From CBDCTM01 sp965222005 (GTDB taxonomy: Bacteria > Bacteroidota > Bacteroidia > Chitinophagales > Saprospiraceae): a DNA stretch of 64,000 nt. This document shows, piece after piece, positions 44,869 to 53,394 of the stretch; the stretch's first letter is position 1; each line of letters starts with the position of its first letter. The stretch is from assembly GCA_965222005.1 (NCBI GenBank), contig OZ244935.1, forward strand, positions 4,774,001 to 4,838,000, given 5' to 3'. The translations under genes and the position numbers were made by a program. The notes beneath the pieces were generated by a model. The model saw only the letters and a list, made by a program, of their open reading frames with translations. It searched no databases and was not told the origin of the DNA.

Positions 44869-45417
44869 ATGAATTATCTGGCCAGATTTAAATCCATCAC
44901 CACCTTCATCCTCGATGTGGATGGGGTGTTGACCAATAGTGAGTTGATCGTGCTGGAAAACGGAAAAATGCTGCGCAAGATGAATACGCGTGACGGATAC
45001 GCCATCAAACGGGCATTGAATGAAGGCTTTCGGGTGGCCGTCATCACCGGGGGCAGTTCCCGTGGGGTAACTCAACGCCTCAAAAGGCTGGGCATGGAGG
45101 ATATTTATAGTGGTGTAACTGATAAACTGGAGGTCTTCAACAATTTTGTGGACAAGTACCAACTCAAACCCGACCACATCCTTTACATGGGAGATGATTT
45201 GCCGGACTATCTGCCGATGCGCAAAGTGGGCCTGTCGGCCTGCCCGCGGGATGCCGCCCACGAGATCATCGAGCTGAGCCGTTATATATCACCGATGAAA
45301 GGTGGCAAGGGATGTGTGCGGGATGTGATTGAAAAAACGATGCGCATCCAAAATAAATGGTTCAAAAGCATGCCCGATATCCAGCTCGGAGAAACCCTCG
45401 ACATTACCAAACTTTGA
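44869..45417 (+). CDS. kdsC: KdsC-family 3-deoxy-D-manno-octulosonate 8-phosphate phosphatase
   Basis: HAD-superfamily C0-type phosphatase of 182 residues with motif I FILDVDGVLTNSE, motif II VAVITGGSS, the Lys in TDKLEVFNNF and motif III/IV YMGDDLPDY. The lack of a large cap and the size match KdsC, which dephosphorylates Kdo-8-phosphate for lipopolysaccharide. kdsB, which activates Kdo, is 4 kb downstream. Its TGA stop overlaps the ubiA-type start (TTGA). Confidence 0.9.
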   Translation: MNYLARFKSITTFILDVDGVLTNSELIVLENGKMLRKMNTRDGYAIKRALNEGFRVAVITGGSSRGVTQRLKRLGMEDIYSGVTDKLEVFNNFVDKYQLKPDHILYMGDDLPDYLPMRKVGLSACPRDAAHEIIELSRYISPMKGGKGCVRDVIEKTMRIQNKWFKSMPDIQLGETLDITKL

Positions 45418-46346
45418 CCCCCAACGTGCTTGCCCTCTTTCGATTTCCCAACCTGCTTATTGTCCTCCTTACTCAATATATCCTCCAATACCTGGTAATC
45501 ATACCGGCATTGGCAGACGGGCAAGTAGCTCCTCAGCTCAACCCGCTTCACTTCTTTTTGCTAAGTCTTACCACCGTGCTCATCGCCGCCGGAGGCTATG
45601 TAATCAACGACCTGCTGGACTATCCGATCGATCTTATCAACAAACCCCGGCAACTCATCATCGGCCGGAAACTGAGTGTTTTGGCTGCTCGCCAATGGTA
45701 TTGGGGCATCCATATAGCGGGCTTAGGTTTGGCAATTTACCTGGCATTCCACGTAAACGCTCCGGGCCTGGCACTTATCTATCCTGCGGCGGCTGGCTTG
45801 TTGTATCTCTATTCCAAATACTTCAAAAAGCAGGTGCTCATCGGCAATCTGGTGATCGCCTTGTTCTGCTCATTTGTGGCGGGGATCGTATGGTTTGCCG
45901 AACGGGAGAGCTATACGAGCCTACAGCAAAGCGCTCCGGAGGCCGCCCGCCAGATGGCTCATCTGATGATTGCCTACATGAGTTTCGCCTTTATCAGCAC
46001 ATTGTTCAGAGAAATCATCAAGGATATGGAGGATATGGAGGGCGATGCGGCTTACGCTTGCCGTACTTTGCCAATCGTGGGAGGTATTCGTCTCTCCAGT
46101 TGGTTGGTCACTTTGCTGGGTATATTGCTTGCTGCTGCTTTGCTTTTTTGGGCTTTTGGGGTAGTACCACACATTGGCCCGCTGAGTCTTGGCTTCCTGA
46201 TGCTGGCCATAGTAGCCCCGCTTTTGTGGACGGCCCGGCAAATCTGGCTAGCCCGCCAAAAGTCTGATTTTAGTAAGCTGAGCCGACGTGCCAAGTTCAT
46301 AATGGCTGCCGGATTGTTACTTTTGTGCATCTTTTGTTTAGAATAA
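45414..46346 (+). CDS. UbiA-family prenyltransferase
   Basis: A polytopic membrane prenyltransferase with the two aspartate-rich motifs of the UbiA family: YVINDLLDYPIDLINKP (NDxxDxxxD) near residue 60 and IIKDMEDMEGDAAYACRTLP near 205. In Bacteroidota, genes in the same kdsC-ubiA-maf order are annotated as geranylgeranylglycerol-phosphate geranylgeranyltransferase-like; the true substrate is uncertain. The start is ambiguous: the open frame extends to an ATG at 45357 within kdsC, but the sequence only looks protein-like from LTPNVLALFRFPN, so a TTG at 45414 (overlapping the kdsC stop) or GTG at 45426 is preferred. Confidence 0.85.
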   Translation: MTPNVLALFRFPNLLIVLLTQYILQYLVIIPALADGQVAPQLNPLHFFLLSLTTVLIAAGGYVINDLLDYPIDLINKPRQLIIGRKLSVLAARQWYWGIHIAGLGLAIYLAFHVNAPGLALIYPAAAGLLYLYSKYFKKQVLIGNLVIALFCSFVAGIVWFAERESYTSLQQSAPEAARQMAHLMIAYMSFAFISTLFREIIKDMEDMEGDAAYACRTLPIVGGIRLSSWLVTLLGILLAAALLFWAFGVVPHIGPLSLGFLMLAIVAPLLWTARQIWLARQKSDFSKLSRRAKFIMAAGLLLLCIFCLE

Positions 46347-46357
46347 TACCCAATCAC

Positions 46358-46963
46358 ATGAAGCCCGATTTTAGACCTGCATTTGACAAAAAAATCATCC
46401 TCGCCAGTCAGTCGCCACGCCGCAGCCAACTTCTGAAAGAAGCAGGATTCGACTTTGAAATAAAAGTAAAAGAAATAGCAGAGGACTACCCTGATGACCT
46501 CCCTGCGGATGAAGTGGCAGAGTATCTGGCCAACAAAAAAGGGGAGGCGGCCCGCTCCTTTCTGAATAGCGATGAGGCAATTATCATAGCCGCCGATACC
46601 GTAGTGATACTGGGCGAGCAGCTATTCGGCAAACCTCAGAATACAGAAGAAGCCGTTCAGCTTTTGCGCCAACTCTCCAATAACACTCACAAAGTAGTTA
46701 CAGGGATATGCCTTCTATCCAACCATAAGAAGCATAGCTTTTCAAGCATTTCCAAGGTAACTTTCAATGAGATCACAGAGTCGGAGATACACTACTACAT
46801 CGATCGGTTCCAACCTTTCGACAAAGCCGGAGGCTATGCCATCCAGGAATGGATCGGGCTGTGCAAAATTGCAAAAATAGAAGGCTTGTACTCCAACATT
46901 ATGGGCTTGCCGGTAGCCCGGTTGTATGAAGAGCTGCACAGTTTTTATTGCTCAAACGCCTGA
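46358..46963 (+). CDS. maf: Maf-family nucleoside triphosphate pyrophosphatase
   Basis: Maf proteins hydrolyse dTTP/UTP or modified nucleotides to monophosphates as house-cleaning enzymes. The signature IILASQSPRRSQLLKEAGF, the acidic EDYPDDLPADEVAEYLA, IIAADTVVIL and the FNEITESEIHYYID...GGYAIQEW segments are all present. The start is placed at 46358 (MKPDFRPAFDKK), 11 bases after the ubiA-type stop. The last codons and the TGA stop lie inside a dispersed repeat (46951-46992). Confidence 0.93.
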   Translation: MKPDFRPAFDKKIILASQSPRRSQLLKEAGFDFEIKVKEIAEDYPDDLPADEVAEYLANKKGEAARSFLNSDEAIIIAADTVVILGEQLFGKPQNTEEAVQLLRQLSNNTHKVVTGICLLSNHKKHSFSSISKVTFNEITESEIHYYIDRFQPFDKAGGYAIQEWIGLCKIAKIEGLYSNIMGLPVARLYEELHSFYCSNA

Positions 46964-46992
46964 TGAGTGATAGCCAATCCCAATCGCCTGTG
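46951..46992 (-). repeat. Dispersed repeat family 2, copy 2
   Basis: Inverted copy of the repeat at 33493-33530, with the central 29 bases differing at one position. Here it includes the last codons and stop of maf. Confidence 0.65.
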
Positions 46993-47004
46993 GTATAATT
47001 CCGA

Positions 47005-48309
47005 TTAACCAGCAGACCACCAATAGCTTATCAGCAAAAGCAGGGAATAGCCCAAAAAAAGCGGCCAATCTATGTACTCCCTGCTTTTGATACCGAAGCG
47101 CGTTTGCAGCCAAGCCATGAGCGCCAATTTTTCAAACAGAAAGGCCAAGACCGTTGCCATCGCCACCCCTACGATCCCGAAATAGTGAACCATCACCACA
47201 CTCAGCACCATGTTGAGCAGCAGCTCGACCAGAGAAATACCCAGCATGCTGCGCGTCTGTTGGAGGCCCATCATAATAGCCGACGGTAGTAGCACCCGGC
47301 TGATCACTACCAACAGATACACATTAAAAACCGCTGAACTGGCAGCAAAATCAGGATTAAACACAAGAGGATACCAATATGCACTGGTCAGCATCAATAC
47401 GATGGCCACCGGAAATACCCAATGGAAAATGCGGCGGCCTTTTATCTTCATGCGCTTCAAAGCAGCTTGCAGATCGCTGGCTACTTCGGGCACCAAAGCA
47501 GCATACAAGCCTCCCGCCAAAGCCGTTGCCAGCGGCAACTCGCGGGCACCATACCTGAATATGGCAAAGACTTCTTCCGATTGAAAATACCAGTTCACCA
47601 GCCAATTATCGAATACCTGAGCAAAGCCCCCCACAAAGGTGTATGCGATCAATGGAAGTGCCACTATCAGATAAGGCCGCAACAGACTAAGCTGCCAGAA
47701 AATAGCCTCCGGTCGCATAACCAATATAACAAGCCATGCATATTTGATGGCCGCCAACACGGCAATGCACCAGATACTGACAGCCAGGCTGTAGCCCAGC
47801 CAAAGCGGTAGCATGACTGCCAGCACATAACTGCCAAACATCAGTGCAGCATAGATGACAATATGCCTTGGCTGCTTTCGCAAAAGATAGATGTATTCGG
47901 TCAGATTGGAAGGCAGGTTGAACAGCAAAAAGAAGCAAAAAGCATTGAAATAGGGCAGCTCTGGCAGCTCCGTCAGCCAGGGAACAATCCAACTGTGCGC
48001 TCCTTGCAAGAGTATAAAAATGGCCAGGCTGATGCCACTAAACAGCCCAAACACATTGAATAGCAAGCGTTTTTGCGCCCTTTCGGAAAGGCCTGGATAC
48101 TGAGCCAGCAAGGCTTCCAGCAGGGCATTGACCCAAAAAAAACTGACGGTGGTGCCTAAGTAGAGCAGATATTCGTAATGCGCTATGCCGAGCGTTGATA
48201 AGCTACTTTTGGCTAGCAGTATGCTCACCAATAGGGCTGAGCCAAAGCGAAAGAGCTTCAGGAGTTGGAAGGCCAGGATATTGTTGAGGCGAAGCGCTCG
48301 AATCGACAT
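47005..48309 (-). CDS. Polysaccharide flippase-like membrane protein (MOP/Wzx type)
   Basis: The 434-residue protein has about twelve transmembrane helices (examples FGSALLVSILLAKSSLST, ISLAIFILLQGAHSWIV, VVMVHYFGIVGVAMATVLAF) in the pattern of the MOP superfamily, such as Wzx O-antigen flippases. It would move a lipid-linked sugar across the inner membrane. No other polysaccharide assembly gene adjoins; it converges on maf. Family assignment is by layout and general composition. Confidence 0.8.
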   Translation of the reverse strand: MSIRALRLNNILAFQLLKLFRFGSALLVSILLAKSSLSTLGIAHYEYLLYLGTTVSFFWVNALLEALLAQYPGLSERAQKRLLFNVFGLFSGISLAIFILLQGAHSWIVPWLTELPELPYFNAFCFFLLFNLPSNLTEYIYLLRKQPRHIVIYAALMFGSYVLAVMLPLWLGYSLAVSIWCIAVLAAIKYAWLVILVMRPEAIFWQLSLLRPYLIVALPLIAYTFVGGFAQVFDNWLVNWYFQSEEVFAIFRYGARELPLATALAGGLYAALVPEVASDLQAALKRMKIKGRRIFHWVFPVAIVLMLTSAYWYPLVFNPDFAASSAVFNVYLLVVISRVLLPSAIMMGLQQTRSMLGISLVELLLNMVLSVVMVHYFGIVGVAMATVLAFLFEKLALMAWLQTRFGIKSREYIDWPLFLGYSLLLLISYWWSAG

Positions 48310-48407
48310 GGCGCAGTTTGATTTGGCGGCAAATTTAGAGCTTCAACACCTAATTTTCCTAAAAAGACACCCATTCGGCCAATCAAATGACTAGATTTGA
48401 CGTATGT

Positions 48408-48514
48408 ATACTCAAAATAAAATGGTTTGGGAATTTGTGCTATTACAAACCATTGATTTTGAGAGTATGCCGATAAAGAAAGTGATTATATTTTCCCAAA
48501 TCACTTTTGTATCG
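48408..48514. repeat. Two tandem hairpins between flippase and cdd
   Basis: First hairpin: about 48408-48428 pairs with 48447-48468 (ATACTC-AAAATAAAATGGTTT against an arm read inverted as ATACTCTCAAAATCAATGGTTT in reverse complement, i.e. two small gaps). Second: 48471-48487 pairs with 48499-48514 (CGATAAAGAAAGTGATT against AATCACTTTTGTATCG). They lie in the 236-base gap upstream of cdd. Could be a MITE-like remnant or a structured leader. Confidence 0.5.
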
Positions 48515-48545
48515 GTATATCACTTCAAAATAAGCGTACTGACTG

Positions 48546-49028
48546 ATGAAATCAAAAGTTCTGACAACAACTATTGAAGTGTATGAGCGGCCAGATTTGT
48601 TGCACCAACCGGACCAGCAATTGTTGGCTCAGGCAGTGCAGGCTTTAGAGGCTTCTTACTCTCCCTACTCGCAATTTCAGGTAGGCGCGGCTCTGCTCCT
48701 CAAAGAGGGTCAAATAGTGGCTGGCAGCAATCAGGAAAACGCTTCTTATCCGCTATGCCTCTGCGCCGAGCGCGTTGCCCTTGCCGCTGCTGCTGCCCAA
48801 CATCCGGGCCAGCCAATAGTAGCAATGGCTATCACTGCCCACAATCCCAAACACTCCATTGAGCGGCCCGTAGCACCTTGCGGAGCCTGTCGGCAGGTGC
48901 TACTCGAAACTGAGCAAAGGCATCGGCATCCCATCCGCCTGATCCTTCGCGGCGATTCGGGAAGTATCTATGTGGTCGAGTCTGCCAAAGCGCTACTACC
49001 TTTATCCTTTGATGCCTCTTTTTTGTAA
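48546..49028 (+). CDS. cdd: Cytidine deaminase
   Basis: The 160-residue enzyme deaminates cytidine and deoxycytidine to uridine forms. Zinc site and catalytic Glu are seen as LCAERVALAAAA (CAE) near residue 77 and PVAPCGACRQV (PCxxC) near 112; the substrate loop SYSPYSQFQVGAAL is also standard. Its stop is 1 base from that of the convergent kdsB. Confidence 0.94.
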   Translation: MKSKVLTTTIEVYERPDLLHQPDQQLLAQAVQALEASYSPYSQFQVGAALLLKEGQIVAGSNQENASYPLCLCAERVALAAAAAQHPGQPIVAMAITAHNPKHSIERPVAPCGACRQVLLETEQRHRHPIRLILRGDSGSIYVVESAKALLPLSFDASFL

Positions 49029-49029
49029 T

Positions 49030-49779
49030 TCAAACTTTGCCATCCAGCCAAGCCTCCAGACGCTGAATGTCCTCGGGTACATCCACACCAAAGCTATCGT
49101 ACTCCGTAATACCTACTGCAATCTCAAAACCCCGCTCCAGCCAGCGCAATTGCTCTAATCGTTCAGCTGTTTCCAATGGCGTCGGAGCCAGTTCGGCCAA
49201 CCGAATCAAGCCTTCCCTCCGATAGGCGTATAGACCAATATGCTTGAAATAAACGTGACTGACCAGCCATTCACCAACAGGCAAATCGCGCTGGAAGGGG
49301 ATCGGCTGGCGGCTAAAGTACAAGGCTCTTCGGATTTTTGACAATACAACTTTTACTACATTGATGTTGGCCAAATCAGATGGATCACTGATCATTTTGG
49401 CCAGTGTGGCAACCGCCGCCGCAGGTTCGGCAAGCAAAACATCCACCAGCTCATCAATCTGCTCCGGCGCCAGATAGGGCTCATCCCCCTGTATGTTCAC
49501 GATGATATCGGCCCGCTTGAGCTGCAGGGCCACCTCAGCGCAACGCTCGGTACCCGATTGGTGGGTGGTAGCCGTTATCCGTGCTTTTCCACCAAAAGCC
49601 TCCACTTCGGCCATGATGCGCTCATCATCAGTGGCTACGATAACTTCCCTGAAGCGCTCCACCTGTACAGCCTGCTCATACACCCGCCGGATCATCGTTT
49701 TGCCTTGAATAGTGGCCAGTGCTTTGCCGGGAAAGCGCGTGGAGCCGTAGCGGGCGGGTATGATGCCGTAAACAATCAT
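49030..49779 (-). CDS. kdsB: 3-deoxy-manno-octulosonate cytidylyltransferase KdsB
   Basis: KdsB couples CTP to Kdo to give CMP-Kdo for lipopolysaccharide. Motifs: IIPARYGSTRFPGKALATI at the start, VIVATDDERI, TTHQSGTERCAE, IIVNIQGDEPYL and HIGLYAYRREGL; the 249-residue length fits. Start at 49779 (MIVYGIIPARYGS) rather than the in-frame 49809. Confidence 0.95.
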   Translation of the reverse strand: MIVYGIIPARYGSTRFPGKALATIQGKTMIRRVYEQAVQVERFREVIVATDDERIMAEVEAFGGKARITATTHQSGTERCAEVALQLKRADIIVNIQGDEPYLAPEQIDELVDVLLAEPAAAVATLAKMISDPSDLANINVVKVVLSKIRRALYFSRQPIPFQRDLPVGEWLVSHVYFKHIGLYAYRREGLIRLAELAPTPLETAERLEQLRWLERGFEIAVGITEYDSFGVDVPEDIQRLEAWLDGKV

Positions 49780-49846
49780 AGCAAGATTAAAGCTTAGATT
49801 TGGAAGCAAGTTCCGAAAAGTAGCACAGATTTCCGGAAATCACCCT

Positions 49847-49883
49847 TTTGACTGGATACAAATCGCGGAGATTGTTAATTTTG
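49847..49883 (+). promoter_or_regulatory. Candidate promoter of the LysM gene
   Basis: TAATTTTG at 49876-49883 matches TAnnTTTG; TTTG at 49847-49850 could be the -33 element (25-base spacer, long). It lies 20 bases before the chosen start. Confidence 0.4.
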
Positions 49884-49903
49884 TGTATCAAAACTATGAA
49901 ACT

Positions 49904-50758
49904 ATGAGATACTTTTTAGTTGCAATCTGGCTACTTATAATGTGCCAGTGGTCTTTTAGCAATACTGGCGACAGCTTACAATACCTTAGCCGGGAGGATA
50001 CGATTTATCTTAAGCTGGGCCAATACCAGGAGAAGATTCTCGAACATTCCATTGAAGCGGGACAGACACTGTTCTCCCTGGCCAAATTTTACGGACTCAG
50101 CATTGATGAGCTGTTTTGGTACAATCCGCAGCTCAAAAACAAAACTGTTTCACCGGGTCAGCGGGTAAAAATTCCGGTTCCCAACGGAGCTATTGTGCGC
50201 TACAAACCTGCTCAATTTCAGCCGGAGCAATATATCCCGGTTTATTATGTGGTACAAGCCGGAGAGAGCCTGTACGGCATTTGCCATCGCCTGTTCAAAA
50301 TGCCGATGGACACCATGATGCAGCGCAACAATATGGACAGCCATATCCTCAAGATCAACCAAAAACTGTGGGTTGGCTGGATGAGTATCCAGGGCATTTC
50401 TGCTGAACTTCGAAAGTATAAAATCAGCCCTCAATGGAAGAAAAGTGAGCATTTCCGGGGCTTGTATGTGAAAGGGCTGGCTTACAAAAGCGAGTACGAT
50501 GAGCAAGGAGTCGCTTTTTGGCAAAAGGAATCAACGGCTCGCACCGACCTGTATGCACTGCACCGAAAGGCGCCGATCAATTCTGTCATTGCCATCACCA
50601 ACCCCATGACCAATCGTACCGTCTATGCCAAGGTGATCGGTAAAATTCCGACTTCTGTGTATCGCAATGACGTACGGGTGGTCGTTTCGTCGAGGGTAGC
50701 ACAATTGCTGGGTGCCCGTGATCCTCGTTTTTTTGTGAAAATCCGCTTTACAAAATAA
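49904..50758 (+). CDS. Exported LysM protein with RlpA-like C-terminal domain
   Basis: From the ATG at 49904 (MRYFLVAIWLLIMCQWSFS signal) there are 284 residues. Two LysM cell-wall-binding motifs are visible: HSIEAGQTLFSLAKFYGLS ... VSPGQRVKIPVP near 50-95 and YVVQAGESLYGICHRLFKMP near 120-165. The C-terminal part (about 195-284) resembles a double-psi beta-barrel RlpA-like domain (GVAFWQKESTARTDLYALHR, SVIAITNPMTNRTVYAKVIG). Predicted periplasmic, peptidoglycan-bound, perhaps a septal lytic transglycosylase-like function; enzymatic residues not verified. Confidence 0.85.
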   Translation: MRYFLVAIWLLIMCQWSFSNTGDSLQYLSREDTIYLKLGQYQEKILEHSIEAGQTLFSLAKFYGLSIDELFWYNPQLKNKTVSPGQRVKIPVPNGAIVRYKPAQFQPEQYIPVYYVVQAGESLYGICHRLFKMPMDTMMQRNNMDSHILKINQKLWVGWMSIQGISAELRKYKISPQWKKSEHFRGLYVKGLAYKSEYDEQGVAFWQKESTARTDLYALHRKAPINSVIAITNPMTNRTVYAKVIGKIPTSVYRNDVRVVVSSRVAQLLGARDPRFFVKIRFTK

Positions 50759-50829
50759 ACTGCCCGGACATTTCATCGTATATTCAACAGCCCTTTGAGC
50801 TACACATTTAATCCAGAAAACTATTCAAC

Positions 50830-52203
50830 TTGAAATACTACGAAAATATCCTCGAAACCATCGGGAACACCCCTTTGGTGAAAATCAATAAAGTAATCGA
50901 CGACATCCCTGCTTTGGTGCTGTGTAAGGTGGAGACCTTCAATCCCGGCCACTCTATCAAAGACCGAATGGCACTGAAGATGCTGCAAGACGCCGAAAAG
51001 CGGGGTGATATTGAGCCCGGCGGAACCATTATAGAATGTACATCGGGCAATACCGGCATGGGGCTGGCCATTGCCGCCTCGGTAAAAGGCTACAAATGTA
51101 TTTTCACCACCAGTGATAAGCAATCGAAAGAAAAATTTGATATGCTCAAAGCTTTTGGTGCCGAGGTCATCGTTTGCCCAACCAATGTAGAGCCCGACGA
51201 TCCGCGATCCTATTACTCAGTGGCCGAAAAGCTGAGTAAGGAAATCCCCAACTCCTATTGGTGCAATCAGTATGACAACCTCTCCAACCGACTGGCCCAC
51301 TACGAATCTACCGGCCCCGAGATATGGGAACAAACGGACGGCAAGGTTACTCACTTGGTGGTAGGTGTGGGTACCGGAGGTACAGTGAGTGGGACGGGAC
51401 GCTACCTGAAAGAGAAAAATCCGGATATCAAAATCTGGGGGATTGACACCTACGGTTCTGTGTTTAAAAAATACCATGAGACCGGTGAATTTGACACCAA
51501 AGAGATATATCCCTATATCACAGAAGGCATTGGGGAAGACATTATTCCCAAAAATGTCGATTTCGATATTATCGATCATTTTGAGAAAGTGGGCGATAAG
51601 GAAGGAGCAGTAATGGCCCGCCGGCTGGCCCGCGAGGAGGGTATTTTGCTTGGTTACAGCGCCGGCTCTGCCTTTGCCGGTCTGCTACAGCTCAAAGAAC
51701 ACTTCACTAAAGATGATGTCGTGGTAGTAGTCATACACGACCATGGCAGCCGCTATGTAGGAAAAATATTCAATGACGACTGGATGCGGGAACGCGGCTT
51801 CCTCAACCGGGAAATCAGTGTTGGAGATGTCATTCAGCGAAAGACGGATAAGCGATTTATCTCGGTGAGCGGAGAGGATAAGCTGCGCAGCGTATTTAAT
51901 TTGATGAAGGAAAACGATATTTCCCAACTGCCGGTGATGAGCAATGGCGATATCATCGGTTCTGTAACCGAAAGCATGGTGCTGACACATCTTCTGGAAA
52001 ATCCAATCGAAAATACAGAAAAACAAGTATCGACTATCATGGGTAAAGCCCTGCCAGTGGTGGAAATCGACCTGCCATGCCGCCAATTGTCGGGCTACTT
52101 CAGTAAAGATATTCCGGCTGTAATTGCCCGCGATAAGGCTGGTCAGCTGCATATACTTACCAAATATGACATTATTCAGTGCGGAATGATCGGTAGCAAT
52201 TGA
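50830..52203 (+). CDS. Cystathionine beta-synthase-like PLP enzyme with CBS-domain pair
   Basis: A fold-type II PLP enzyme: GNTPLVKINKV, the PLP lysine in NPGHSIKDRMA near residue 43, TSGNTGMGLAIAA, VGVGTGGTVSGTG and the terminal Ser region GYSAGSAF. Residues about 325-457 form two CBS domains (VGDVIQRKTDKRFISVSGEDKL ... MKENDISQLPVMSNGDIIG quoted in part). The layout is that of cystathionine beta-synthase (or O-acetylserine sulfhydrylase fused to CBS). Translation starts at TTG 50830; the frame is closed just upstream. Role in cysteine or cystathionine synthesis; reaction uncertain. Confidence 0.9.
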   Translation: MKYYENILETIGNTPLVKINKVIDDIPALVLCKVETFNPGHSIKDRMALKMLQDAEKRGDIEPGGTIIECTSGNTGMGLAIAASVKGYKCIFTTSDKQSKEKFDMLKAFGAEVIVCPTNVEPDDPRSYYSVAEKLSKEIPNSYWCNQYDNLSNRLAHYESTGPEIWEQTDGKVTHLVVGVGTGGTVSGTGRYLKEKNPDIKIWGIDTYGSVFKKYHETGEFDTKEIYPYITEGIGEDIIPKNVDFDIIDHFEKVGDKEGAVMARRLAREEGILLGYSAGSAFAGLLQLKEHFTKDDVVVVVIHDHGSRYVGKIFNDDWMRERGFLNREISVGDVIQRKTDKRFISVSGEDKLRSVFNLMKENDISQLPVMSNGDIIGSVTESMVLTHLLENPIENTEKQVSTIMGKALPVVEIDLPCRQLSGYFSKDIPAVIARDKAGQLHILTKYDIIQCGMIGSN

Positions 52204-52210
52204 TCTGCAA

Positions 52211-53056
52211 TCAGAAGAGTTTTACTTGATTTTTCAGCGCTTCGGCTTCCAGATCGGTAGCCTGTATAGAAAGCGGCTCATCGGGCAAAAATCGCTTCAC
52301 CACCCTTAGGCGGTGCGTATATTTCTGCTTTTCTTCATTGAAGATGCCGTAGTGGTCGATGCGGTCAATACGCACCTGACCCGAAGCGTGGATGATCTGG
52401 TTTTCCGGCATGATGATGCCAACATGCGTGATGTGTTCCTTTTTATTTTCAAAAAAGGCCAGATCGCCGGGTAGGCTTTGAGCGATAAAATCGATCAGTT
52501 CGCCTTTCTCTACCTGCTGACCGGCATCTCTCGGCAAGCCAATTCCCACCATTTTAAAGATTATCTGTGTGAAGCCCGAACAGTCGATGCCCATAGGTGA
52601 TCGCCCTCCCCAAAGATAAGGCGCATAGAGATACCGGCGGGCTATTTTGAGGATCAGCTCGGCATTTGGATTGACATCGATCGGCGAAATAGCTTGGCCG
52701 CTAAAGGTATAGGCACTGCCGTTGATATGAAACTTGATGCCATCAAAATTGGGCAACGTGGCGCCCATTGTCAAGGGGAGATAAAAGTTTTCGGCAACGG
52801 CGGGCTGCAAAAGCTCCAGGCTATAGGCATATTGGCTGCTGTACAACTCAAATTCGCGGTGGCTGATAGGCTTGAGCTGCTTGCCATCGGCCCAGCCGAT
52901 GTAATTGTCCCACAGGCAGCGCACCCGTGCCCAGTTGCCTTTGTGCTCCAGCATTTCCACCATTTCGCCAAACAGCAGCTGCGATACCATTTCGCTTTTG
53001 TCGGAGGCACTGCTCCGGATAGGTACTACGCTTAAGGGACAGATTCCAAATTCCAT
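52211..53056 (-). CDS. NlpC/P60 (C40) cysteine peptidase with SH3-like N-terminus
   Basis: The 281-residue protein has an N-terminal SH3b-like part (VVPIRSSASDKSEMVSQLLF ... EMLEHKGNWARVRCLWDNYIGWADG, quoted in part) and a C-terminal NlpC/P60 domain with catalytic Cys in MGIDCSGFTQII, His in HVGIIMPE and the polar residue in IIHASGQV. It should cut peptide bonds in peptidoglycan stem peptides. No signal peptide is seen. Stop is 7 bases from the CBS enzyme stop, convergent. Confidence 0.88.
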   Translation of the reverse strand: MEFGICPLSVVPIRSSASDKSEMVSQLLFGEMVEMLEHKGNWARVRCLWDNYIGWADGKQLKPISHREFELYSSQYAYSLELLQPAVAENFYLPLTMGATLPNFDGIKFHINGSAYTFSGQAISPIDVNPNAELILKIARRYLYAPYLWGGRSPMGIDCSGFTQIIFKMVGIGLPRDAGQQVEKGELIDFIAQSLPGDLAFFENKKEHITHVGIIMPENQIIHASGQVRIDRIDHYGIFNEEKQKYTHRLRVVKRFLPDEPLSIQATDLEAEALKNQVKLF

Positions 53057-53127
53057 GTATTAGTGTTATTCAAAAAATAAAATCCTCTTTTCAATTTTTG
53101 AATTAGATTCAACTTCACTGCCCTTCG

Positions 53128-53182
53128 GTCGTTCAGTTTTCGCCTATTTCAAAAATGTCGGATTTATTTTTTGAACGGTCCT
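53128..53182 (+). repeat. Dispersed intergenic repeat, copy 2
   Basis: Exact 28-base core at 53140-53167 shared with 11147-11174. It sits in the 338-base gap between the NlpC gene and the PorP gene, upstream of a plus-strand gene as in copy 1. The rest of the gap is AT-rich with a 10-base CCAAATTTGG palindrome near 53260. Confidence 0.7.
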
Positions 53183-53349
53183 TAGTGGAATAGCTTTTGA
53201 AATAGTTTTCAGAAAGGCTCAGCAAGCCGGCAATGCTGGTACGTTCAAGACTCAGGCCAAATTTGGCATTGCTGTTTCAAAAATACTAAATAATGTTAAA
53301 AGCCCGTTGAGGAAATGCAATTTTATTCGGTAATTCAATACGCTTCTGT

Positions 53350-53357
53350 TAACTTTG
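53350..53357 (+). promoter_or_regulatory. Candidate -7 box of the PorP gene
   Basis: TAACTTTG matches TAnnTTTG 37 bases before the start codon; no convincing -33 element was found. Confidence 0.35.
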
Positions 53358-53394
53358 CTAAACTTATACTCAACGAACATATCCCGGAATCATT

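Noticed and set aside
45329..46267. 312-codon frame overlapping the prenyltransferase
   Set aside because: Low-complexity Ser/Pro/Arg-rich sequence; the other frame shows the UbiA motifs.
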